Assembly (NCBI GenBank): GCA_003245575.1
Contig: QKCR01000022.1
Coordinates: 27,543 to 91,542, forward strand
Length of the DNA: 64,000 nt
Direction of reading: 5' to 3'
DNA from: Alphaproteobacteria bacterium
GTDB lineage: Bacteria > Pseudomonadota > Alphaproteobacteria > Micavibrionales > Micavibrionaceae
The notes under the pieces were generated by a model. That model saw only the letters and a list, made by a program, of their open reading frames with translations, made no database searches and was not told where the DNA came from. Positions 25,396 through 34,433 of the stretch are shown here, piece after piece (position 1 is the first letter of the stretch; each line of letters starts with the position of its first letter). The translations under genes were made by a program, and so were the position numbers.

Positions 25396-26183
25396 GTTAT
25401 TGGTTGAAACGTGTTGGTGTTATTGCTGCCCTGTTTGTCGGGGTCGGCGGCGGTGCGTATTATGCTGTTCAATCGGGATGGTGGCACCAATTCGAAGCCG
25501 AGACGACCGAAAAATTTCATGCCGAGATGGAGCAGAACGGATTTGCCGTGTCTAACCTCATGATCGAGGGAAGAGATAATGTCGATCGTGACGAGCTGAA
25601 ATCCATTCTGAATGTGGCGCGCGGTCAATCGATTTTTGAACCCGATCTGGCGGTGATGCAGAAAAAGCTCGAAGCTTTGTCTTGGGTCAAGTCTGCCGTG
25701 GTCGAACGTCATTTGCCTGATACATTATATGTTCGTCTTGATGAACGACGTCCGCTGGTGTTGTGGCAGCGTAAAAACAAGTTATCTGTTGTTGATGCAG
25801 AAGGTCACGTTTTGTCTGATAGCAACTTGAATAAATTCAAAAACCTGATGATTGTTGTCGGTGAAAAAGCACCTGAATTTGCACCAGAACTTGTGGCGAT
25901 GCTTGAAGTCGAACCTGATTTTGGAAGCCGCGTTGAATCCGCCAAATGGATCGGTGACAGACGTTGGGATTTGTACCTCAAGAACGGTGTTGAAGTTCGT
26001 TTACCTGAAGAAGATATGGGCCAAGCCATTAAGCGTCTGGCGGATGCGCAGCGTGAAGCCAAGTTGATGGACCGTGATGTCCTTGCAATTGATTTACGTG
26101 ATCCTGTGCGGATTGTTGTGCAAACGTCTCCGGGGCAGGCTGAAGAATATCAGGCGTCTTTCTCGCCTCAAAAACGGATATAG
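25329..26183 (+). CDS. ftsQ: Cell division protein FtsQ
   Basis: A 284-residue bitopic division protein. A basic cytoplasmic N-terminus (about 35 residues) is followed by one membrane segment (VGVIAALFVGVGGGAYYAV), a POTRA domain (NLMIEGRDNVDRDELKSILN through WVKSAVVERHLPDTLYVRLD) and the FtsQ domain (ERRPLVLWQRKNKLSVVDAE). It links early and late divisome proteins. The chosen start, ATG 25329, lies inside ddl; the frame also opens slightly further upstream. It is followed by ftsA after 12 nt. Confidence 0.93.
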   Translation: MSRSGTRRNSILNRRAGQKARVSYWLKRVGVIAALFVGVGGGAYYAVQSGWWHQFEAETTEKFHAEMEQNGFAVSNLMIEGRDNVDRDELKSILNVARGQSIFEPDLAVMQKKLEALSWVKSAVVERHLPDTLYVRLDERRPLVLWQRKNKLSVVDAEGHVLSDSNLNKFKNLMIVVGEKAPEFAPELVAMLEVEPDFGSRVESAKWIGDRRWDLYLKNGVEVRLPEEDMGQAIKRLADAQREAKLMDRDVLAIDLRDPVRIVVQTSPGQAEEYQASFSPQKRI

Positions 26184-26195
26184 GGGGAGGAGAGC

Positions 26196-27464
26196 ATGTC
26201 AAAATCTTTCCATCCTAAAGGATCTGTTATTGCCGCGCTTGATGTCGGATCAAGCAAGATTGCTTGCTTTATCGCGCGTGTTCGGGATGATCACGGTAAT
26301 ATTGATGTGATCGGATTGGGGCATCAGGCTTCTCAAGGGATTAAATCGGGAACGGTTGTTGATCTGGATAGCGCAGAATCTGCTATTCGTCAGGCAGTTC
26401 ATGCTGCCGAGAAAATGGCTTCCGATGTCACCAAGGGCTATCCGTTGCGTGAAGTGATTGTGAATGTTCCGGGGATTCATACCCAATCAAAATTGATGAG
26501 TATGGGCGTCCAGATTATGGGCGAAGCTGTTACAGATAATGATATTCGCCGTGCATTGGCCAAGGCACAGGATCAGGCTATCGGGCATGATATTGAATTG
26601 ATCCATACAATTCCGACAGCTTACCGCATTGACGGGCATGAAGGGATACGCGAGCCGCGCGGCCTTTTCGGTCAGCATCTTGATGTTGATGTCCATCTGG
26701 TAACTGGGGCGATGGGGCCTTTGAAAAATATGGCGAGCTGCATTCAAAGCTCACATCTGGATATTACGGCACTATGCTCCGCACCTTATGCTTCTGGTCT
26801 AGCTTGTCTCGTGGAAGATGAAATGGACATGGGATGTGTTGTCGTTGATATGGGCGGCGGAACAACATCTATTGCTGTCTTTTACGGCAAGGAATTGATT
26901 TATACGGATGCTATTCCTGTTGGCGGGATGCATGTGACCAATGATATTGCCAAAGGTTTGACGACATCTGTTCATTCGGCAGAGCGTATGAAGGCTTTGT
27001 ATGGGAGTGCGATTGCGACTGCGACCGATGATAAGGATCTGATTGATGTGCATCCGCTGGGGGAAGAAGATCATTCCCAACCCAACCATGTGCCGAGATC
27101 TTATCTGGTCAGTATCATTGCGCCGCGTCTGGAAGAGACGCTGGAATTGGTTCGGGCGCGTTTGGATGATTCAGGTTTGGGTTCTATTGCTGGGCGCCGT
27201 GTTGTGCTGACAGGTGGGGCCAGCCAAATTCCGGGACTTCGTGAGCTTGCCCAGAAATATCTTGAAAAACAAGTGCGTCTTGGTCGCCCGATCCGCTTGC
27301 CTGGTTTGGCAGATGCTGTTTCTGGTCCGGCCTTCTCGACAACTGCAGGATTGCTTCATTATGTGACGGAACGCGCCGATGAAATGCCCGCCGAAATTAT
27401 GGCGAATGTCGAGGCCGGAAACCTTTGGCAGAGGGTGCAGCTCTGGCTTCGTGAGAACTGGTAG
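26196..27464 (+). CDS. ftsA: Cell division protein FtsA
   Basis: A 422-residue actin-like ATPase that tethers FtsZ to the membrane. Motifs: IAALDVGSSKIACFIARV (phosphate 1), VVVDMGGGTTSIAVF (phosphate 2) and VVLTGGASQIPGLREL (adenosine). The family-specific 1C domain is present. The last residues (LWQRVQLWLRENW) form the amphipathic helix that binds the membrane. A very strong GGGGGAGGAG precedes ATG 26196. Unusually, ftsZ does not follow directly; an inverted three-gene block of 2.2 kb lies between. Confidence 0.95.
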   Translation: MSKSFHPKGSVIAALDVGSSKIACFIARVRDDHGNIDVIGLGHQASQGIKSGTVVDLDSAESAIRQAVHAAEKMASDVTKGYPLREVIVNVPGIHTQSKLMSMGVQIMGEAVTDNDIRRALAKAQDQAIGHDIELIHTIPTAYRIDGHEGIREPRGLFGQHLDVDVHLVTGAMGPLKNMASCIQSSHLDITALCSAPYASGLACLVEDEMDMGCVVVDMGGGTTSIAVFYGKELIYTDAIPVGGMHVTNDIAKGLTTSVHSAERMKALYGSAIATATDDKDLIDVHPLGEEDHSQPNHVPRSYLVSIIAPRLEETLELVRARLDDSGLGSIAGRRVVLTGGASQIPGLRELAQKYLEKQVRLGRPIRLPGLADAVSGPAFSTTAGLLHYVTERADEMPAEIMANVEAGNLWQRVQLWLRENW

Positions 27465-27578
27465 TATTGTCTTCTTCTCTTAAGGGGGTGACACATCTGC
27501 GACTGACGCCGTTTCTCCAAAAACCTCTTCTTATTCCTATATTTAGTTTGAATTTATTTGGCTATGGTTTGGTGCTTC

Positions 27579-28694
27579 TTACTTTATTTCTTCTTCCCAG
27601 CTTATATCTAGCGGGGCGAGAGCGGAGAGGTATTCATCTCTTGAGATAAATCCGACGCAAGGGTGGGCGCCTGTTTCTTTGAGAGTGTTGTTTGCCAGTT
27701 TTTTAGCCATGAGAATGGCGGGCATGCACGGGATGTAGGGGCCGTCTCCCGAAAGGGCGGTTAAATCGAACGTGATTTCTTTTGGGTGGTTTGCGTTATC
27801 TGTGCCCACAAGCTTCATATAAAAAGCACTGTTGGCTGTTCCAAAGATGTCAAATAATCCCGCGACTTTCAAAAGCGGGGCGGCTAGTTTTTCCAAATGT
27901 TTGATAAGCCCTATGCGGACAAGACCTGAGAACATCCAGAGTGTCAGGTGGATCAAAGGGATTTCTATACCTGCGTAAAAGCGCAAGGTTTTGAGGTCGG
28001 GGTACCGTGCGGGAAAAAGCCCAAGGTCTGGAATGTCACAATTGCCGAGTAATCTTTTGCCGAGTTTTTTAAAATTGTGGGCGTGCAGATTTTGCCAACC
28101 ATAGATGGTTTTAAATTCTCCGTTTATCAGAGTCGTGAAGGGGTGTCCTGCGTAGCCTAAAATGGCTGCTGTTGTCGCAAGTCCGCGACTGGTTTTTTGA
28201 GCGGTTGTAATGGCATAGTGCGCTTCGTTCAGGTTTTGGAAGAGCGGTTTGTAATGGTCTATCAAGGCGGAAGTCAGACACGGAACAGAGCTTGCGCCGC
28301 TGATGATCAGAACATTTTTTTCTTTGGCGTCTTTGTCGAGTGTTGTGATGTTTTCGACAAAGTTGCGACCGTCTGCGAGGTCGATATAGTGGCAGCCGAT
28401 TTTGATACAGGCTTGGGCGACGTTATAGTCTCTGGATTGGAACGGGCCTGATGTATGAATGACAATATCGGGGGCAATGGATTTTAATGCGTCTTCAAAA
28501 TCTTGGTCGATATCAAGGGCGGCACTTTTTACGGAGTGTTTTGCGGCGGGGGTCAGGTCTGTTGCCAGCTTTTGAGCTTTTTCGAGAGAGCGGCCTGCAA
28601 TCGTGATTTGCAGGCTGTCTTCTTGAGCTAATATTTTCGAAATGAATTTTCCGAAATTTCCGTAGCCGCCAATGATGAGGATTTGCTTAGTCAT
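27579..28694 (-). CDS. Saccharopine dehydrogenase-like NAD(P)-binding protein
   Basis: A 371-residue protein with an N-terminal Rossmann fold (ILIIGGYGNFGKFISKILAQ) and the saccharopine-dehydrogenase-like HTSGPFQSRDYNVAQACIKI and GCHYIDLADGRNFVENI. The C-terminal half differs from true saccharopine dehydrogenase and has a hydrophobic stretch (LIHLTLWMFSGLVRIGL). The substrate is unknown. It overlaps the upstream DUF4166 gene by 8 nt and is the last gene of a three-gene operon that also encodes a DUF2269 membrane protein. This grouping is known from other bacteria, without an assigned function. Confidence 0.85.
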   Translation of the reverse strand: MTKQILIIGGYGNFGKFISKILAQEDSLQITIAGRSLEKAQKLATDLTPAAKHSVKSAALDIDQDFEDALKSIAPDIVIHTSGPFQSRDYNVAQACIKIGCHYIDLADGRNFVENITTLDKDAKEKNVLIISGASSVPCLTSALIDHYKPLFQNLNEAHYAITTAQKTSRGLATTAAILGYAGHPFTTLINGEFKTIYGWQNLHAHNFKKLGKRLLGNCDIPDLGLFPARYPDLKTLRFYAGIEIPLIHLTLWMFSGLVRIGLIKHLEKLAAPLLKVAGLFDIFGTANSAFYMKLVGTDNANHPKEITFDLTALSGDGPYIPCMPAILMAKKLANNTLKETGAHPCVGFISRDEYLSALAPLDISWEEEIK

Positions 28695-29286
28695 GTGTGA
28701 TTTTGAACCAGCCCTTATATTCGTAAATCTTTCCCCATAACGGGTGAGTTATATAGGTCAGCATTTCGAAAGTCTCGGTATCTATGGGGGTTTCTTCGGC
28801 GTATCCTTTGCCAAAGATAAATGCAAACGGAAGTGGGATGTAGAACCCGAAGATTTTTAGGGCGTAGCCCCTATGTTCCAGAATGACTTTTGTGCCGTTC
28901 CAGCTATATTTCATTTTCCAGATAAATCCGAAGCTCATAATTTCCCAGACTTCATTGTTCTTTGACCTGATCATGCGTGAGTGAAAAATGTAGGGTTTTT
29001 GGTTTTTGAAATGAAAGGCGCGTTTGAAATGGAAGGCGTCTGTATCGGGGGTGCTTTTAAACTCAACTGTCGTTGGGACGTCTGTTTCATTGTAGGGCGG
29101 GACTTGGCCTAATGCTTTAAGGATTGGAGCCAGCCACGAAAAGGGCGGTTTGCACAAGACATCCAGTTTTCCGTGCACCGTCGTTGTATCATCGGAAAAA
29201 GCGCGGTTGCTGTAATGTTTGATCATGACAGGCGGGAGATTGTTCCACGACTCTCCGAATATGTCTTTGAATATCGGCTCACTCAT
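28687..29286 (-). CDS. DUF4166 protein
   Basis: A 199-residue protein whose sequence (IFGESWNNLPPVMIKHYSNR, then VHGKLDVLC; later the WKMKYSWNGTKVILEHRGYA strand) fits the DUF4166 family. No enzyme motif is evident. The many aromatic beta-strand-like segments suggest a lipid- or ligand-binding barrel, but that is speculation. It overlaps both neighbours (4 nt with the DUF2269 gene, 8 nt with the dehydrogenase-like gene), so the three are translationally coupled and should work in one process. Confidence 0.8.
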   Translation of the reverse strand: MSEPIFKDIFGESWNNLPPVMIKHYSNRAFSDDTTTVHGKLDVLCKPPFSWLAPILKALGQVPPYNETDVPTTVEFKSTPDTDAFHFKRAFHFKNQKPYIFHSRMIRSKNNEVWEIMSFGFIWKMKYSWNGTKVILEHRGYALKIFGFYIPLPFAFIFGKGYAEETPIDTETFEMLTYITHPLWGKIYEYKGWFKITHD

Positions 29287-29756
29287 ATCGGTTTAAGCAC
29301 CATTAGGAAGAAAATTATAACGAGCGAGATAAAGGCGGGCCAGCCCAGAATAAACCAGAGTTTTAGGAGGGTGTTGTATTGAACGGGGGGTGGGGTATCA
29401 TTTTCAATAGCCAATTTCACAAGGTTCTTGAGCTTTATTTGAATAAATACAACCGGGATCCAGCATAGTCCGGCTACCAGATACAGGGCGAACGACCAGA
29501 GTAGCCATGCGTCTGTCCATTCGTATCCGCCCAGCATAATCAGTAAAACGCCTGACGCAGGTTGGGCTATTACAGCGGGGAGGGTGAATAGGTAGTCCGC
29601 CAGAACTGTGTTTCTTGCGGCGTAGAATTTTTCATGGATGTTTGTTGTGAAGAGGGATCGAAACATAAAAAACGCGATTCCTAATCCTGTACCGAAAAGA
29701 ATCGTTGCGCTGATGATGTGTATTGTTTTGATAATCAGATACCAGTCCATGTACAA
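29283..29756 (-). CDS. DUF2269 membrane protein
   Basis: A 157-residue protein with four hydrophobic segments (starting IIKTIHIISATILFGTGLGI), matching the DUF2269 integral membrane family. It is the first gene of the inverted operon between ftsA and ftsZ. It is divergent from ftsZ, and the 243-bp gap between them must hold the promoters of both. The function is unknown. A conserved histidine in the first helix (KTIHIIS) is typical of the family. Confidence 0.82.
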   Translation of the reverse strand: MYMDWYLIIKTIHIISATILFGTGLGIAFFMFRSLFTTNIHEKFYAARNTVLADYLFTLPAVIAQPASGVLLIMLGGYEWTDAWLLWSFALYLVAGLCWIPVVFIQIKLKNLVKLAIENDTPPPVQYNTLLKLWFILGWPAFISLVIIFFLMVLKPI

Positions 29757-29999
29757 GTTATAGCCGATAAAATGATCTGAGTGTTGGTAAAAAAACTGTA
29801 AAGTTTTTTGATTTTTATCTTCTTTTTCTTTGCAATGAGGTGAATCGTCAGTTTAGACTAGGGGAGTTGATTCGTTATTGTCTTATGTGACGGATCGGAA
29901 CGCGATGCACCTTTCTCCCAATGAAAAATTCAGAAAAAAATCAACTCGCAATGTTTTGCGGGAGCGCAACCAATTATACCTCGGAAGGAGTTCCTTTCA

Positions 30000-31793
30000 A
30001 TGATTAACATCCGGATGAACAACGTGGATCATACTGCTAAGAATTCCAAACTTTCCCCAAAAATTACCGTTATCGGTGTCGGCGGTGCCGGCGGCAACGC
30101 GATCAACAACATGATCACTACCAATATGAATGGTGTGGACTTCGTTGTTTGTAACACAGACTCTCAAGCTTTGATTGGCAATCTGGCCGAGCACAAAGTT
30201 CAATTGGGGGCATCTTTGACTGAAGGTCTCGGTGCAGGTGCCAAGCCTGAAATCGGTCGTGCTGCTGCTGAAGAGAGTCTTGATGATGTGATGCAATATC
30301 TGGAAGATGCACACATGGCCTTTATTACTGCCGGTATGGGCGGCGGTACAGGAACGGGGGCTGCGGCTGTGATTGCCAAAGCTTGTCGTGAGCGCGGAAT
30401 TCTGACTGTCGGTGTTGTGACCAAGCCTTTCCATTTCGAAGGTACTCGCCGTATGAAAATGGCTGAAGAAGGTTTGTCCGAGCTTCAAAACTATGTTGAT
30501 ACATTAATTGTTATTCCGAACCAGAATTTGTTCCGTGTTGTGAATGACAAAACTACTTTTGCTGACGGCTTTAAAATGGCTGACAGTGTGTTGCAATCCG
30601 CTGTGCGTGGTGTAACTGACCTGATCGTTATGCCTGGTCTGATTAACCTTGACTTCGCTGATATTCGTTCCGTTATGCAGGAAATGGGTAAGGCAGTTAT
30701 GGGCGCGGGCGAAGCAACCGGCGATAACCGTGCGACCGAAGCTGCCGAGAAAGCTATCAGCAATCCGTTGCTGGATGATGTTTCTATGAAAGGTGCTAAA
30801 GGCGTTATCGTGAATATCACAGGTGGTTATGATATGACCCTGTTCGAAGTTGACGAGGCTTGTAACCGTATTCGTGATGAAGTCGATCCTGATGCGAATA
30901 TCATCTTTGGTTCTACGTTCGATGAGTCTCTTGAAGGAACGATCCGTGTCTCTGTTGTTGCGACAGGTATTGACGCCGCGATGGAAAAAAAGTTGCAGGG
31001 CGGTGGATTTAGCGGTTCTCGCGGCAATGTTGGAGGGTTCTCTGTTGAGCGTGCTGTACCAAGCCGTGCACCGGTTTCTGTATCCCGTCCGATCAATCAA
31101 GGTGCGTCTTTTGCAGCTTCTGCTATGGCAAAGCCTGTTGAAGCAAAATCTTCCTTTATTCAGGAAGAGGAGCAGATTGAGGCACGTCCGGCTCGTGCGC
31201 AAGCAGCCTCTATGGGCGGCGGGTTCGGCGGTATTCGTGGAACGCGTATGGGCGAGTCCTTTATTCCTCCACAGCCGATGGAAGTTGAAGGTGAATATGT
31301 TGGTGATATGTACCAACAAAAATCTTTCCACCAAAGACAAGCTGCGCCGATGCAGCAAGTTGTTCAACAACCTGTTCAACAGCAGGCTCCTGTTTATCAG
31401 TCAGCTCCACAACAGCCAGCTTATTATCAAGAGCCAGTGCAACAGCAGCCTATGTATGAACAGCCTCCTGTTCAACAGCCTGTTTATGCACCTCAAGAGC
31501 AAGTTGCGCCGGTTGCCCGCAAGAAATCTCCATCTTTGTTCGAGCGGATTACAGGCGGCTATCGTCGTGCCGAGCCAGTTCAAGAAGAAAACTTTGTTTC
31601 TGCCGAAGAGAGCGGTGAGACAGGTTCCCAATCTTCCGGTGGCGGTTTTGGCGGTGGCTTAGGTCTTCGTGCGCCACAGCGTGCTGTTGCACCTGCTCCT
31701 GCTCAAGGGCGTCTCAATATTGATGCTCCTGCTCAAAAGGCAGATGAAGATGAGTTGGATATTCCTGCTTTTCTTCGCCGTCAAACGAGCTAG
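30000..31793 (+). CDS. ftsZ: Cell division GTPase FtsZ
   Basis: A 597-residue tubulin homologue that forms the Z ring. The GTPase core takes residues 1 to about 330: [15 protein letters not shown] near residue 24, the tubulin signature [13 protein letters not shown] (about 116-128), and [11 protein letters not shown] in the T7-loop region. The rest is a very long linker, including a Gln/Pro-rich tract (about residues 437-507), then the conserved C-terminal peptide [13 protein letters not shown] that binds FtsA. The long linker is common in alphaproteobacteria. A strong Shine-Dalgarno, GGAAGGAG, precedes ATG 30000, and a terminator follows. Confidence 0.96.
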   Translation: MINIRMNNVDHTAKNSKLSPKITVIGVGGAGGNAINNMITTNMNGVDFVVCNTDSQALIGNLAEHKVQLGASLTEGLGAGAKPEIGRAAAEESLDDVMQYLEDAHMAFITAGMGGGTGTGAAAVIAKACRERGILTVGVVTKPFHFEGTRRMKMAEEGLSELQNYVDTLIVIPNQNLFRVVNDKTTFADGFKMADSVLQSAVRGVTDLIVMPGLINLDFADIRSVMQEMGKAVMGAGEATGDNRATEAAEKAISNPLLDDVSMKGAKGVIVNITGGYDMTLFEVDEACNRIRDEVDPDANIIFGSTFDESLEGTIRVSVVATGIDAAMEKKLQGGGFSGSRGNVGGFSVERAVPSRAPVSVSRPINQGASFAASAMAKPVEAKSSFIQEEEQIEARPARAQAASMGGGFGGIRGTRMGESFIPPQPMEVEGEYVGDMYQQKSFHQRQAAPMQQVVQQPVQQQAPVYQSAPQQPAYYQEPVQQQPMYEQPPVQQPVYAPQEQVAPVARKKSPSLFERITGGYRRAEPVQEENFVSAEESGETGSQSSGGGFGGGLGLRAPQRAVAPAPAQGRLNIDAPAQKADEDELDIPAFLRRQTS

Positions 31794-31823
31794 TTCGTAA
31801 ATTGTTCAGTAGTGATGAAATTT

Positions 31824-31850
31824 AAAGCCGCCCTTCGGGGCGGCTTTTCT
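31824..31850 (+). terminator. Rho-independent terminator after ftsZ
   Basis: GCCGCCC (31827-31833), TTCG loop, GGGCGGC (31838-31844), then TTTTCTTT. An A-run on the left side lets it also stop the convergent minus-strand gene that ends at 31858. Confidence 0.92.
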
Positions 31851-31857
31851 TTGCGGT

Positions 31858-33708
31858 TCAATATATCGGATCATCATAGAAATAGGGTGTTTTCTTTGCC
31901 CATGTGGAGTCAGGATAGATTTTGTGGAGCCGTTGAAAGGCTTGTTTTCCTTTGTTTTCGAAAGTTTTGTCCCACTTGCATTGCTTCTGGAAGCTGTTTC
32001 CGCGGAAACATGTGACGACATAATGGAGTGCCTGAGCTTCTGTTTCGCTTTTCTCTTTTGATTTTAAATTCTGGGCGACTTCTAAAAAAATTGTATAAGG
32101 CGGCTCATAGGAAGCTCTTTTTTCCTCTGTTTTTTGACAAGGTGTGCACCATGATTTTATCTGATCGTAGGCCGAAAAATCGTAGTAGGGTGTATGGTAG
32201 GTGTCATCGAACGTGTGGATGGGCGTGATGAAATTTTGGTATTCGTAAGTGGCTATTTCCAAAAGTGCAGTCTCGTCTTTCGGGTTTCTTGCAAGAGCGG
32301 AGATAGTAGATTTTATCTTTGCGAAAATCTTAGGAATGTCGGTTTTCTTTTCTGTTTTGAATAATGCGTCTAGTTGTTCAAATTGCCTTGAGAGAAGATA
32401 GCGCAGCATGAGTTCTTGTGCCAAAAATCTCCGCTTATCGGCTGATGGGGAATCTCTAAGCGAGGCTACGAGTTCTTCATCCGATAGGGCGTTTTGTGCA
32501 ATGGCGGCAAGGACTTTTTCATTTTTTAGAGGCGAGTTTTTCGAGAAAAGCCATTTTGTATCGTCTTCCATTATTTTGGTGCGGGCAATTTCCAGTTCGA
32601 TAGATTCTCTTTCGTCCTCGGTGGAGGCGCGTTCAAGCATCTTAACGAAAGTGGCTCGGGCCTGATCGTATTGTTCCTGTTTGATGTATGATCTTCCACG
32701 CAAAGACAGAAGGCTAAGTGCCAAAGTATGGTTTGCTGTTTCTGACGCGGCAGGAATATCTTCGGTCAGTTCTTTATACTTTCCGGTTCTATATAATCCG
32801 ATGGCACGGATCATGTTATATAGGTCGTGATTAGCCTCTGTATCTTGTTGACGGTTTTCAAAGTCCTTTAAGTCCTGTTCTGTAATTGGGTCATTTCCCA
32901 GCCATGTGTAGAGAATGATAGGGATGGCGTCTGTTTTGACATTGATGGGGGCGTCAGAGGCGTAGTTTATAAATTCACGAAAGAGAAACGGGTTTTGTGC
33001 GTCTTCGGGATTGTGTAAAGCTTCGCGAATTGAATCGGATAGGGCTTTATCTTTACCTGCAAGAAGCAGAAGGCGGCGTTTGATGTTACGGGCTGAGTTG
33101 GCATACAGGCCATCCGGATATTCTTTGAGATAGGTTTCGAATGATTTTCCTGCTTGTTCGATCAGCTTTTCATCGATTGTTTGTGTGACATCGCTGTACC
33201 CGTCCCATAAAGTCTGGGCCATGATCATTTGTGTGCGCCCGATCATATAGGTTGCGGCTTCTGTGGCCCAATCATCACTTTTTTGACCGAAAAAATTATA
33301 GAGTTTTGATTTTAAGCTTTTTTTCCGGTCGTGGAGTTGTTGATAGAGCGTCAGAGCTTTTTCATAGTCACTTATATTAAAAGCTTCAGTTGCGATTTGA
33401 TAAGCTGCATAGCTCTTTGTTCCGTTTGCGGCGTCGCGTGCTGTTTTTTGTTCGGGTGTTTCCTTGTTGTCCATCAAGTCGTAGCGATCGTAATCGGGAA
33501 ATAGAATGGGCATTGCCATACGTGTTGGGTTGTCCCAAAAATAGATATATTCAGAACCCGGATTTTCCGTGTCGAGATCTACATAGGGAGGGAAAGAAAA
33601 ATAGACATTTGGCTCTCCGCCTGATGCGTATGAGGCAGAGGGAGTGTATAAAAATCCAAGAATTGCGACCGTATAAAATAAGTGACGTGGTTTCATTCTA
33701 TAGCTCAT
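31858..33708 (-). CDS. Exported TPR-like protein of unknown function
   Basis: A 616-residue protein with a signal peptide (HLFYTVAILGFLYTPSASYA) and a mature part rich in helical repeats of TPR type (AYQIATEAFNISDYEKALTL, GKSFETYLKEYPDGLYANSA, SYIKQEQYDQARATFVKMLE). It probably resides in the periplasm as a scaffold. The C-terminal 110 residues contain a CTPCQK motif and other cysteines. Its start codon overlaps the stop of the DUF3142 gene (ATGA), so the two are translationally coupled. An alternative start at 33696 gives a cleaner signal peptide. No family name can be given. Confidence 0.78.
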   Translation of the reverse strand: MSYRMKPRHLFYTVAILGFLYTPSASYASGGEPNVYFSFPPYVDLDTENPGSEYIYFWDNPTRMAMPILFPDYDRYDLMDNKETPEQKTARDAANGTKSYAAYQIATEAFNISDYEKALTLYQQLHDRKKSLKSKLYNFFGQKSDDWATEAATYMIGRTQMIMAQTLWDGYSDVTQTIDEKLIEQAGKSFETYLKEYPDGLYANSARNIKRRLLLLAGKDKALSDSIREALHNPEDAQNPFLFREFINYASDAPINVKTDAIPIILYTWLGNDPITEQDLKDFENRQQDTEANHDLYNMIRAIGLYRTGKYKELTEDIPAASETANHTLALSLLSLRGRSYIKQEQYDQARATFVKMLERASTEDERESIELEIARTKIMEDDTKWLFSKNSPLKNEKVLAAIAQNALSDEELVASLRDSPSADKRRFLAQELMLRYLLSRQFEQLDALFKTEKKTDIPKIFAKIKSTISALARNPKDETALLEIATYEYQNFITPIHTFDDTYHTPYYDFSAYDQIKSWCTPCQKTEEKRASYEPPYTIFLEVAQNLKSKEKSETEAQALHYVVTCFRGNSFQKQCKWDKTFENKGKQAFQRLHKIYPDSTWAKKTPYFYDDPIY

Positions 33709-34427
33709 TTCTGGATAAAGTATATTTCACCCTGATAGTACGGATTTTTCGAGAGAGTTGTACTGTAGGAAGCTTTTCGGTCTTTTTCAAGCAGGCCGAT
33801 GCGGAACGGGAAAGGGTAGCGTTCCAGTGCTGTCACGTAATAGTCTGCATCGGGGAGTGTGTGGCGATCCTGATAAAGTTGATAAACGACTTCATCGACC
33901 GTGTTGGTGATATCCTTTATGGTGTCGCGATTGCCCTGAACGGCCCAGTCACTCAGGCCAGTGATGCTGAGTTTGTCGTTTTTGCCTAAATGAAGACGCA
34001 GGTCTTTGAGGAATTTGCTGTAAATCAGGAGCTTGGACGTTGCAGAGTCGAAATCAATCTGGAGACCTTGGATTTCAATATTATGATGTCGCCAGTCGGC
34101 TGCATCCTTTTTGAAAATATCTGTAACATATTCGGCAGAAGGTAATGTGCCTTCTAAGCGATAGACCAGATAGATCGGCTGGGATTTTATCGGGTGCGGG
34201 AATAATCCGCCGCGTCTGAATGTGCTTTGGGTTTTGTTTGTATTGATCTGGCCTTGGAATATATACAGCTCGGCGTCGTTCGGGGCGTCGTTTGCTGTAA
34301 TCCCTGCCCAAATCCAATAGGATGTTTTGCGATTTATCTGTGATTTATCGAAAAGTGTCACCAGCAGGATGGATAGTCCTAATATCAGAGCGGACAGAGA
34401 CAGGATTTTTGTCCGAGTGAGTGGCAT
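33705..34427 (-). CDS. DUF3142 protein with N-terminal membrane anchor
   Basis: A 240-residue protein with one hydrophobic segment near the N-terminus (LSLSALILGLSILLVTLF), then a domain resembling DUF3142: YWIWAG, AELYIFQGQI, IQGLQIDFDSATSKLLIYSK and LSITGLSDWAVQG. The order of strands and the acidic residues recall the start of a TIM-barrel glycosidase, as noted for this family, but activity is unproven. It probably faces the periplasm. It is the first gene of a coupled pair with the TPR-like gene and lies 6 nt after the trmH-type gene on the same strand. Confidence 0.78.
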   Translation of the reverse strand: MPLTRTKILSLSALILGLSILLVTLFDKSQINRKTSYWIWAGITANDAPNDAELYIFQGQINTNKTQSTFRRGGLFPHPIKSQPIYLVYRLEGTLPSAEYVTDIFKKDAADWRHHNIEIQGLQIDFDSATSKLLIYSKFLKDLRLHLGKNDKLSITGLSDWAVQGNRDTIKDITNTVDEVVYQLYQDRHTLPDADYYVTALERYPFPFRIGLLEKDRKASYSTTLSKNPYYQGEIYFIQK

Positions 34428-34433
34428 TAGGGG

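Noticed and set aside
30504-31379. A 291-codon open frame on the minus strand within ftsZ
   Set aside because: It is antisense to a firmly assigned gene, and its His/Arg/Asn-rich content is what the complement of ftsZ codons gives. No Shine-Dalgarno or family resemblance.
31309-31520. Repeated CAACAGCC-like units that look like a repeat array
   Set aside because: They encode the Gln/Pro-rich FtsZ linker; spacing is irregular and there are no unique spacers, so this is not a CRISPR or satellite array.
30850-31662. A 270-codon open frame on the plus strand in another frame of ftsZ
   Set aside because: It overlaps the FtsZ linker; the product is Leu/Ser/Arg-rich low-complexity sequence produced by frame shift of the Gln/Pro tract.
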